The position numbers and the translations under genes were made by a program. From Borreliella afzelii (GTDB lineage: Bacteria > Spirochaetota > Spirochaetia > Borreliales > Borreliaceae), in contig NZ_JACHGM010000002.1 in NCBI RefSeq assembly GCF_014202295.1, positions 158,941-222,940 on the forward strand: a stretch of DNA of 64,000 nt, read 5' to 3'. How positions within the stretch are numbered: position 1 is the first letter of the stretch; each line of letters starts with the position of its first letter. Shown piece after piece: positions 1 through 8,427 of the stretch. The notes under the pieces are model-generated. The model was not told where the DNA came from and made no database searches. It worked only from the letters and a program-made list of their open reading frames with translations.

Positions 1-1025
1 CTGCTATTGCTTATGCTTTTGAAAGACAAGTTGATGGAATTTTTCTTATTTATGATCTTGGGGGTGGAACTTTTGATGTAACTCTTATGGAAAAGCAAGG
101 CGACACTTATACTGTTCTTTCGGTTAAAGGACAAAGCCGACTTGGAGGTAATGATTTTAATAAAATTATCGAAAAACATGTTTTAGATAGTTTTAAAAAT
201 GAATATCCCGATTTTAATTTAGAAGATATTTTTCTTCTTGAGCAGTTAAGAGAACGGATTGAAGAGGGTAAAAAAAATTTATCTGTCATGGAAGAGGTTG
301 ACATCACTTTACTTTTTCTTGATGGTAAGCATTTAAATTATAGACTTAAAAGGAATGAATTTAATTTAATGATAAGTGAATATGTTGACAAAACTATTCA
401 CTTATCTATGGAATGTATTGCTGATTCTGGAGTTGATATTAATAGTGTTTCTAAAATTATACTTTCTGGTGGTTCAACAAGAATTCCTTTGATTGAAAAA
501 GTTTTAAAGGAAGCCTTTCCTTCTGTTTCAATTTTAGATGCTTTAAACCAAGATGAAGTTGTAGCTATTGGCGCAGGTATTCATGCTTTTAGTCTTTCTA
601 GAAATGACTCTGTTATTAAGTTTAAAGATGTGACTCCTTATTCTCTTGGCATTGAGATAAGAGATAATGAATTTTTTACTTTAATAGAGAGAAATACTGC
701 TTTGCCAATTTCTAGAAGCAAACTATTTACGACTACCAATGATTATCAAGATGAAATTGAGATTCATATACTCCAAGGTGAATATAAAAAAGCTTCTTTA
801 AATTATTCTATAGGTAGGTTTTCCTTTGGTAATATTCAAAAAGCTTTAAAAGGAATTCCTAAAATAGAGGTGCTTTTTACTTTAAATGAAAGTGGAATTT
901 TAAGTGTTAATGCTAAAGATTTGGAGACAAATTCTTCTAATTTTATTGAAATAAAAATTACAAGTTCATCTGACAATGTGGCAAAAGAAAGTCTTTCAAA
1001 CACCTTTACAAGTATTATTGATTAA
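1..1025 (+). CDS. Hsp70/DnaK-family protein, lid-less (5-prime partial)
   Basis: The frame is open from base 3 to the stop at 1025, so the gene begins before the window; 340 residues are visible. The first visible residues carry the Hsp70 phosphate motif DLGGGTFDVTL, and ILSGGSTRIP at about bases 460-490 is the adenosine-binding motif, so the second half of the ATPase domain is intact. A beta-type substrate-binding domain follows (DVTPYSLGIEI onward). The protein ends soon after it and lacks the alpha-helical lid and C-terminal tail of true DnaK. This fits the divergent Hsp70 paralogue BB0264 rather than the main DnaK. Client and co-chaperone are unknown. The methionine at base 87 lies inside the ATPase domain and is not the start. 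Confidence 0.85.
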   Translation, partial: AIAYAFERQVDGIFLIYDLGGGTFDVTLMEKQGDTYTVLSVKGQSRLGGNDFNKIIEKHVLDSFKNEYPDFNLEDIFLLEQLRERIEEGKKNLSVMEEVDITLLFLDGKHLNYRLKRNEFNLMISEYVDKTIHLSMECIADSGVDINSVSKIILSGGSTRIPLIEKVLKEAFPSVSILDALNQDEVVAIGAGIHAFSLSRNDSVIKFKDVTPYSLGIEIRDNEFFTLIERNTALPISRSKLFTTTNDYQDEIEIHILQGEYKKASLNYSIGRFSFGNIQKALKGIPKIEVLFTLNESGILSVNAKDLETNSSNFIEIKITSSSDNVAKESLSNTFTSIID

Positions 1026-1048
1026 AGGCTTAAAGGAATAAGACTTCT

Positions 1049-1555
1049 TTAAAAGTAATAAATTATTTTTCCCAATATATTATCAATTTTTATGAATCCG
1101 TAATCTCTTGAGTCTAATGAGATTTGTTTATTTTCTCCTATGACTAAATAGTGATTATTAGGAATTTCTTTAGTATTTTTTGTTAAAATATTTTCATCTA
1201 TTTTGAAGTTTAAGCCATGTATGCATATTTTATTTTTTTCTATTTGCTTAAATGTCTCTCCTGGAATTGCAAAGATTTTTTTAATGGCAATTTTGTTTGT
1301 TATAGGATCTTTAATAAGTACTATTTCATTTTTTTTGGGATTTTTCCATAATAAAAGATATTTTTGTTGTTTTTTAAGCCTAAGTCCATATGCAAATTTG
1401 TGGTTTACAATCCAATTTTTTTCAAATATTGTTGGGGTCATTGATTCGCCTTTTACTATGTAAAATGATAAGAACAACTTTATTAAGATTATTAAAAATA
1501 AGGAAGCGGCTAAAATTGATGCTAGTTCATATTTGTGGGCTTTAAATATTCTCAT
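1049..1555 (-). CDS. lepB: Signal peptidase I
   Basis: Type I signal peptidase that cleaves Sec signal peptides on the outer face of the inner membrane. One N-terminal membrane segment (about residues 11-34) is followed at once by the catalytic serine motif GESMTPT (Ser38). The lysine box reads IKKIFAIPGE, matching the family KRxxGxPGE pattern, and the final box reads ENKQISLDSRDYG, matching GDNRxxSxDSR. At 168 residues it is a short, single-TM enzyme of Gram-positive size. Borrelia carries further SPase I paralogues elsewhere, so it may be one of several. It converges on the Hsp70 gene and is divergent from the LysM-M23 gene. Matches BB0263. Confidence 0.9.
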   Translation of the reverse strand: MRIFKAHKYELASILAASLFLIILIKLFLSFYIVKGESMTPTIFEKNWIVNHKFAYGLRLKKQQKYLLLWKNPKKNEIVLIKDPITNKIAIKKIFAIPGETFKQIEKNKICIHGLNFKIDENILTKNTKEIPNNHYLVIGENKQISLDSRDYGFIKIDNILGKIIYYF

Positions 1556-1601
1556 AACTTTTAAGCGATGCTTTCATTAAAATGCAATTTTCTATTGTAT
1601 A

Positions 1602-2870
1602 ATGAAAAAGCATGTTATGATTATACCAAAAAAAAAACAAAGGGTAGAAAAACGTAAAAAAAATTTTTTATTCAATAACAAAAAGAATGTTAATTTTGAA
1701 TTAAAAGATTTTGCTAATATTAGGAATGCTAGCAAAAGAAGAAAAAAAGTTTTTAAGTTTAGAAACTTTTTTAAAAAAATTGATTTTTTTTTTAAAAAAG
1801 TTTCTTTATTTTTCTATAATTTTAAAATACAAAATATTAATCATTATGAATATAAATATTATTATAAGAGCTTGAGAGAGAAATTTTTCAACATTTTTAG
1901 CGTAAAATTCGATTATAAGTTTGTTTTTAAGCTTAATGCAATAATCTTTATTTTTATATTGATATTTCATATCAATATTTTTTCTTACTACGGTTCTTAT
2001 ATTTTTTTAAATAAGCTCACTTTGCCCAAAGATTATTTTATTGATACATTTTTATATTATAGCGACCAAGATGTAGCGCAAATTAGTAGTTATTTGCTTG
2101 AATCTAATGTTTCTACGAATGTTCCTGAATTTAAAAAAAATTTTGTATTAAAGGTATTTGATCATAAAATTAAGCCTGGAGAAACGCTTTCTCATGTTGC
2201 AGCTAGATATCAGATAACTAGTGAAACTTTAATTTCCTTTAATGAAATTAAAGATGTAAGAAATATTAAGCCAAATTCAGTTATTAAAGTTCCCAATATG
2301 AAAGGAATTGTTTATGTTGTTAAAAAAAATGACTCTATTTCATCTATAGCTAGTGCCTATAATATTCCCAAGGTGGATATTTTAGATTCTAATAATCTTG
2401 ATAATGAAGTTTTATTTTTAGGGCAAAAATTGTTTATTCCGGGAGGAAGATTGCCTAAAGATTTTTTAAAAGAGGTATTAGGAGAGACTTTTATTTATCC
2501 TGTACAAGGCGTTATTACTTCAGGATATGGTTATCGACCAGATCCGTTTACAAGAGTTATTAGCTTTCATAATGGAATAGATATTGCAAATTTAGCCAAT
2601 ACCCCTATTAAAGCTGCAAGAGAGGGCATTGTTGTAACTGTGGGATTTAATGCGGGAGGGTATGGGAAATATATTGTTATTTCTCATAGTAATGGATTTC
2701 AAACTTTATATGCCCATTTAAATTCTTTTGCTGTTAAAGTTGGAAAAAAAGTTTCAAGGGGAGCGATAATAGGCTATATGGGAAGTACTGGGTATAGTAC
2801 AGGCAATCATTTACATTTTACTATTTTTAAGAATGGCAAAACCGAAAATCCTATGAAATATTTAAGATAG
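1602..2870 (+). CDS. LysM-M23 peptidoglycan endopeptidase, membrane-anchored
   Basis: A 422-residue protein with a very basic Lys/Phe-rich N-terminus of about 105 residues, one membrane segment near 108-132, two LysM peptidoglycan-binding modules (about 188-234 and 236-281) and a C-terminal M23/LytM peptidase domain. The zinc and catalytic residues look intact: HNGID near residue 323, LYAH, and HLHF near 403. It should sit in the inner membrane and cut peptide crosslinks in the periplasm. The start is uncertain. TATAAT at 1598-1603 overlaps the ATG at 1602 and there is no Shine-Dalgarno before it, so the in-frame ATG at 1617 is an alternative. Matches BB0262. Confidence 0.88.
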   Translation: MKKHVMIIPKKKQRVEKRKKNFLFNNKKNVNFELKDFANIRNASKRRKKVFKFRNFFKKIDFFFKKVSLFFYNFKIQNINHYEYKYYYKSLREKFFNIFSVKFDYKFVFKLNAIIFIFILIFHINIFSYYGSYIFLNKLTLPKDYFIDTFLYYSDQDVAQISSYLLESNVSTNVPEFKKNFVLKVFDHKIKPGETLSHVAARYQITSETLISFNEIKDVRNIKPNSVIKVPNMKGIVYVVKKNDSISSIASAYNIPKVDILDSNNLDNEVLFLGQKLFIPGGRLPKDFLKEVLGETFIYPVQGVITSGYGYRPDPFTRVISFHNGIDIANLANTPIKAAREGIVVTVGFNAGGYGKYIVISHSNGFQTLYAHLNSFAVKVGKKVSRGAIIGYMGSTGYSTGNHLHFTIFKNGKTENPMKYLR

Positions 2871-2876
2871 TGTTTT

Positions 2877-4259
2877 TCATGTGTATTTGGATATGTTAAT
2901 TTTTTTAAGTATTTGAGTTAGTTTTTTGCCTTCTACTAGATCAATAAGCCTTCCTTCAATCATTTGTTTAGCCTTTAAAGAGAATTTTGATGGAGCAATA
3001 CAGAGCCCTTTTATTTTATTTTCTTTTATTTTTGAAATGAAATCTTTTAAGAATAATTCACCAAAAGTATCTTGTTCAGTTCTTACAAAGCGTACTATTA
3101 AATTTTCTTCCCATTGATTGTTAGCTAAGTGAAAGTTCATATCAATAAATTGTGATGTTATTTCGTTTATTTTAGAATCTCTTACTTGAAATTTATTTAA
3201 ATATAGTTTTAAAATGATTTCATTTGCTATTTTTACAAAATTTTCTTTTGAACTGCGCAAATATATTCTTAGTGCTATATTTTCGTTTAATCTTTTGCTA
3301 AATTCTAATTTTTCTTTAATTTTTTTGTAATTTGGATCAATATCTTCAACTTTAGTAAAAGCTTCTGTAGCTTTTTGATAATTTTCAACAGAGATTTGGA
3401 GTTCTCCAAGATTATAAAATAATTCAAGGAAAATTTTTTTAGGCAAGTCAGGTTTTACTTTTATTATTTCTTTAATATTTTGTTCTAATTTTTCTAATTC
3501 TTTATTTTTTGAATAAATCTCAGTTGTAATTAATAAAGCCTCATAAATCATTCCGTCTTTTTGTTTTATTTTGTTGGCAATCTCTAGTGCTAGATGATCT
3601 TGATTCATTTTTGACAAAGACTTAGCATATGCTAAAAGCGCATCAATATCGCCTTGTATGTGTTTTTTTATATTATTAAATATTCCAGCAGCTTTTCTGT
3701 AGCTTTCTAGATTAAATAAAGTTATTCCTATGTGTTTTAGGATGTCCTTATTATTTTTATTAAACTTGTAGACTTTTGTAAGATAGTATAGAGCTTCTTT
3801 ATACATTTCGTTTTTTAAGAATGCTATACCAAGATAATAATTTGCATCCTCATCTGTTTTTTTTATCAGGTAAGCTTTTTTTAAAAATTCTAAGGCTTCT
3901 CTGTTAAAATTTCTTTTAAGATTATAAAATCCATAGCTTAAAAAAGCTTTAAATGAGTTTATTTCTTGGCTTATTGGGTTGTCTTCTATTAATTGACATA
4001 ATTTTTTTGCATATTTTATACCATTCTCATAGTCTTCATTTTTGTAGTAGTAATTATTTAAAATTTCAAGGGCACCTATTTCGTTTGGATTTGTTTTTAA
4101 TAGAGAAATTGCTCTTTCGATTAATTTTCGTGTTCTCTCGTCATCTTTTTTGATTTTTCCTTTAGTTTTGTCTATTGTAAGTTTTAATGCTATTTTAAAA
4201 AATAAAAATACTAAAATAAATACTGTCAATGAAGAGATTACTATAAATAGCGATAACAC
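2877..4259 (-). CDS. TPR-repeat membrane protein
   Basis: A 460-residue protein with an N-terminal membrane anchor (about residues 3-25) followed by a basic cytoplasm-like stretch and a long array of tetratricopeptide-type helical repeats (about 45-320), with motifs such as EALEFLKKAYLIKKTDEDAN and ALYYLTKVYKFNKNNKD. The C-terminal 130 residues are not repeat-like and I do not recognise them. TPR arrays are scaffolds, so no enzymatic role is claimed. It is transcribed divergently from the TTG-start gene at 4459 across a 199-bp AT-rich gap. Matches BB0261. Confidence 0.75.
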   Translation of the reverse strand: MLSLFIVISSLTVFILVFLFFKIALKLTIDKTKGKIKKDDERTRKLIERAISLLKTNPNEIGALEILNNYYYKNEDYENGIKYAKKLCQLIEDNPISQEINSFKAFLSYGFYNLKRNFNREALEFLKKAYLIKKTDEDANYYLGIAFLKNEMYKEALYYLTKVYKFNKNNKDILKHIGITLFNLESYRKAAGIFNNIKKHIQGDIDALLAYAKSLSKMNQDHLALEIANKIKQKDGMIYEALLITTEIYSKNKELEKLEQNIKEIIKVKPDLPKKIFLELFYNLGELQISVENYQKATEAFTKVEDIDPNYKKIKEKLEFSKRLNENIALRIYLRSSKENFVKIANEIILKLYLNKFQVRDSKINEITSQFIDMNFHLANNQWEENLIVRFVRTEQDTFGELFLKDFISKIKENKIKGLCIAPSKFSLKAKQMIEGRLIDLVEGKKLTQILKKINISKYT

Positions 4260-4380
4260 TCGTATTGCTCCTAAATTAAAAATATCCCATTAATTTGCAT
4301 CATCATATTTACTTTTAATAAAAGTTATTTACTTAAAATAAAAGTAATTTGTAAGTTGAACATCACATTATTTATATTAT

Positions 4381-4409
4381 ATTATAGTTATAATAATAAT
4401 AACTATAAT
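4381..4409. repeat. Perfect AT-rich inverted repeat in divergent gap
   Basis: Two perfect 10-bp arms (attatagtta at 4381-4390 and taactataat at 4400-4409) flank a 9-nt spacer. They lie in the 199-bp gap between the divergent TPR gene and the gene at 4459. The position suits an operator or overlapping promoter elements (TATAAT occurs at 4404-4409). Being pure AT apart from two bases it could be chance in such a composition. Confidence 0.45.
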
Positions 4410-4458
4410 TAGTATATAAGTTTGGTTTCAATAAAATAAAGCAAAGAGGTTATAATTT

Positions 4459-5469
4459 TTGAAAGGGTTTTTAGCGATAAAATTATCTAATAATGAGTAC
4501 TATTCGGTTTTAAATTTAGATGATAGTTCTGTTAAAAGAGTAATATTAGGCAAGATTGCAGGTGATACTAGTATTAGGTTGAATTTTTATGTTAGTGAAT
4601 ATGAAGATTTTTCAGATTCTTTTTTAGTTGGTTCTTTTTTCTTAGATAATTTAAAAAAGGAAAGCTTAAGTGTCAATGTTTATTTTAAGGTTATGGATGA
4701 GATACTTTATGTTTATAGTGAATCTGATGGAATTCAAGATAAAGCTAAGTTTGATTTAAGCCTTGTAGATTTTAATCAAACTTTTAAAGGATCTAATAAG
4801 GGCAGCCTTTTAAATGATTTTAAAGGTGGCATTGGCAATGATTTGTCTGTTGAAAATTTAGGTTCTGAATTTGATTTAAATTTTGAAGAAAAAGATGATT
4901 TTGTCAAAAAAGATGTTCCTGATTTAAGCGTGCCTACTATTAATTCTTTAGATTTAAAAATCGAAGAAGATCAAAAAATTGAGTTAAATGATTCAGATTT
5001 TGAAGGTTTTGATAATAATGACTATAGCTATGTTGATCCTAAAGAGTTTAATTTAGAAAGTAAAAAAGTTGATCATATTGATGAGGAGTCTTTAAATCTT
5101 AATAATTTTGACTCTCAAAAATTAGAAGAATTTTCTTCAGGACAAGAAGATTTACATGATTTAAGCGTTGAAGACATTATTGCAGATATCGACAAAGATT
5201 TAATAGATACTTTAGATGAAGATGTTGAACTAGATCTTAGAGAAGATTTTGAAAATGATGCGGTGAGAAACAATTTTAAATTAAATTCAAGTGATGGAGT
5301 AGTCCATTCTCCTATGCTGTATTTAAGTCTTATTTCTCTTTTTCTTTTAATATTTTTTTCTTTATTTTTAGTTTTTTCAAAAATTTTAAAACCTAGAGAT
5401 TTTGTCTCACATTACTTTGAATGTGGCAAAAAGAGAATTGATATATATGAAAAAGATCAATATGTTTAA
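4459..5469 (+). CDS. Acidic protein with C-terminal membrane segment
   Basis: Starts with TTG at 4459 behind a clear AGAGGT ribosome site (4445-4450). The 336-residue product has an N-terminal globular part (about 1-105), a long Asp/Glu/Ser/Asn-rich, probably disordered region (about 110-280), one membrane helix near 286-308 and a short basic tail. No signal peptide is visible. The core motif DLSV appears three times in the acidic region (NDLSVEN, PDLSVPT, HDLSVED). Its end overlaps the lytic transglycosylase gene, so the two are probably translated from one message. I recognise the locus as BB0260 but know no function. Confidence 0.7.
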   Translation: MKGFLAIKLSNNEYYSVLNLDDSSVKRVILGKIAGDTSIRLNFYVSEYEDFSDSFLVGSFFLDNLKKESLSVNVYFKVMDEILYVYSESDGIQDKAKFDLSLVDFNQTFKGSNKGSLLNDFKGGIGNDLSVENLGSEFDLNFEEKDDFVKKDVPDLSVPTINSLDLKIEEDQKIELNDSDFEGFDNNDYSYVDPKEFNLESKKVDHIDEESLNLNNFDSQKLEEFSSGQEDLHDLSVEDIIADIDKDLIDTLDEDVELDLREDFENDAVRNNFKLNSSDGVVHSPMLYLSLISLFLLIFFSLFLVFSKILKPRDFVSHYFECGKKRIDIYEKDQYV

Positions 5470-7615
5470 TAGAAATTCTTGTGTATTGCAAAATTTTCTT
5501 TTTCTTTTTTTATTTTTAAGTTTATTCTCTTGCTTTGTGAAAAAAGAAATTTCAGGCAGTGATTTTATTAAGGTGCATTCAAGAGAGTTTGATTTAAATA
5601 ATTTAAATTGGTTATGGAATTTTGATTATTCAAAAAAAAATTTTGATAAGCATTTCAATATAGATCCAAATTCTTATATATATGTTGCGTATTTGTTTAA
5701 AAAAGTAGGCTTTGAAGAGAAATTTGTAGAGTATATGAAAAAGGCTATAGCTAATGGGGATAATATTTCATCTCAGTTTGCTGGAATTAAACTTATTGAA
5801 TATTTTAACTCAATAAAAGACTATTCTGAGTCTGAATTGATTGGGGAGAGGCTTTATAAAAAATACGAGAATAATAAATTCATTATTCTTGGATACTTTA
5901 AAAGTCTTTATTGGCAAAAGAAAAACGATAAGGCACTTAGTCTTTTAAATAAGCTTGATAAGATGAAATTTTCTGATTATCAGGAAAATGAAAATATTTT
6001 GTTAAAAGCAGCTCTTTATCTTAATCTTTCTAATGTAAGTGAGTCAAAAATTTATTTTAATGAACTTTTTGAGAATTTGCCTGCAAATTATTTACATGTA
6101 AGAGCTTATGATTACTTTATTATTGAAAATAAGTCTAAATACTTTGGTGTAAATTTTTTAAATCTTGTTAGGTTTAAGTATGAGGTGGCGAATGGCAATT
6201 TTAATAGTGCAATAAATATATTAAATAAAAACGGTTTAAATGACTATTACGACAATAATATTGTATTAAGCGATGTTTATAAGGCTTTTATTAGTTCTGG
6301 CAAAATTTCAAATGCTTTAAGATTTTTTAGTAAAATAAGGAGCAAATATAAGAATTATTATTTAGGCATTCTAAATCTTAGGGGGAAAAATAATTTAGGT
6401 CTTCTTATTTTAAAAGAGTATCTTGAAGGTTTGAACCTTAATAATGAAACTAATAGGATTGATTTGCTTAATACAGCTTTTAGTAATTTAATTTTTACTA
6501 AAAGTGCAAGAGATTATTTTGCCGAAAGCGTAGCCAAATTTTATACTGAGAGCGATAAAAAAAATTCTACTTTTATTAAGATTTTAGAAGAATATATTTT
6601 AGAATCAATTCAGCTTGAAGACTATAATAACCTTTATAAGCTTTATTCTAATGCTCAAAAAGTTATTTCTAATTCTATTTTGTCTAAGCTTGCCTTTATT
6701 AATGCAAGGCTTATATACCACAAATTAATTAAACCTAATGTAAGCGGAGAATATAAGAGTCTTTTAAATGCTGCTGTTAATTATGATAAATGGTCTTATT
6801 CTTCATTTATGAGCAGGTATTTATTAGATCAAAATATTGATGAATTTTTTACACGTGAGCTTGATGTTAAATATGAACAATCCGATTATGAGATTTTTTT
6901 GGAAGGGTTTTTAAAATTTAATCTTTGTCATTATGTTAGAGAGTTTATTTCTGAAGATTTTAGGAATGGATATAAATTTTCGCTCGATTTTTATCGAAAA
7001 GTATACGATGAACTTTTAAAGAGTGAAAATTATTACGATGCAACTCTTGTGATTAATTATCTTGTAAATCAAGATGAATCTGCTTTAATGGTGGATGACT
7101 ATAAAAGGCTTTATCCTTATTTGTATGGATCTTTGATAGAATATTGGGCTAAAAGGCGTGGACTTGAAACTAGTATTGTATTTTCTTTAATAAAAGCTGA
7201 GAGCAGCTTTGAGAAAAATGCTGTTTCAAGACCAGGTGCTGTTGGACTTATGCAGGTTATGCCGTCAACAGCAAATGATATTTCTAAAGAACTTAAGTAT
7301 TTTGATTATAATTTAAAGACCCCAAAAGATAATATAATAATTGGGACATATTATTTGAAAAAAAGAATATCTACAACTGGCAGCCTTTATAAGGCTCTTG
7401 CATCTTACAATGGGGGTATTGGTAATGTTAGGAAGTGGGAAAAAAGTTATGGACATTTGTCAAAAGAGCTTTTTATTGAGGCAATTCCTTTTAGTCAGAC
7501 TAGAAATTATATTAAAAAAATATTAGTTTATTCGGTATTTTATGACGCTTTGTATGAAAAAAAGGGAATAGATTCGGTAATAGTTAAAATTATGGGCGAA
7601 TTTCCCAAAAATTAG
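5447..7615 (+). CDS. slt: Soluble lytic murein transglycosylase, lipoprotein
   Basis: Cleaves the glycan backbone of peptidoglycan non-hydrolytically. The SLT (GH23) domain lies near residues 568-690: KAESSF holds the catalytic glutamate, followed by [13 protein letters not shown] and ALASYNGG. The long N-terminal part is helical and TPR-like, as in the Slt70 family. I place the start at ATG 5447 rather than at 5402, because from there the protein begins [10 protein letters not shown], then a hydrophobic stretch, then the lipobox LFSC, giving a 722-residue lipoprotein; AGAGAA at 5432-5437 can serve as ribosome site. It overlaps the preceding gene by 23 bp. Matches BB0259. Confidence 0.88.
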
Positions 7616-7629
7616 TATTGGAGCATTTA

Positions 7630-8424
7630 ATGATAAATATTTTAAATGCAATTATTTTGGGTATTGTTCAAGGTATTACAGAGTTTTTACCGGTATCTAG
7701 TTCGGGGCACTTATTGCTTTTTAGACATTTTATACATTTAAAGCTTCCAATAATATTTGATATTTATTTACATTTTGCAACAGTTTTAGTGATTATTATT
7801 TACTATCGCCAAAGGATTTCAGAACTTTTTTCAACTTTTATTAGATTTTCTTTAAGAAAAACTAATAAATCTGATTTAACGAATTTAAAATTAATATCAC
7901 TTATATTAATAATAACTATTGTGACCGGGGTTGTTGGAACTTTTATTTCAAAATACGAGAGAATGTTTACATTACCTTTTATTTTAATTAATTTTATTAT
8001 AACAGGGATTTTAATATTGATGCTAGAATTTAAATTTTTTAAAATTGATTTTAAAGATAACATTTTGTTGGTAGGAATTTTTATGGGGCTTATGCAAGGT
8101 TTAGGCGCGTTTCCAGGAATTTCTCGTTCCGGAATTACAATTTTTTCTGCTACGGTTCTTGGATTTAATAGAAAAAGTGCATTTGAAATTTCATTTTTGT
8201 CTTTAATTCCAATAGTTTTTGGAGCAATTTTATTAAAACATAAAGAATTTTATGATATTTTTATGGTTTTAAATTTTTTTGAAATAAACTTAGGAGCGTT
8301 GGTTGCTTTTGTTGTTGGTATTTTCTCAATAAATTTATTTTTTAAAATGCTTAATAACAAAAAACTATATTATTTTTCAATATATTTATTTGCACTTTCA
8401 ATTACAGTTTGTTATTTTGTTTAG
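7630..8424 (+). CDS. uppP: Undecaprenyl-diphosphate phosphatase
   Basis: Polytopic membrane enzyme of the UppP/BacA family that recycles undecaprenyl pyrophosphate to the monophosphate carrier used in peptidoglycan synthesis. Both family signatures are present: [17 protein letters not shown] near the N-terminus and [13 protein letters not shown] in the second half, with about eight hydrophobic helices in 264 residues, the usual length. A longer frame begins with TTG at 7618, but GGAG at 7621-7624 lies just ahead of ATG 7630 and sets that start. It follows slt by 14 bp and ftsK follows 3 bp later, so an operon is likely. Matches BB0258. Confidence 0.92.
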
Positions 8425-8427
8425 AAT

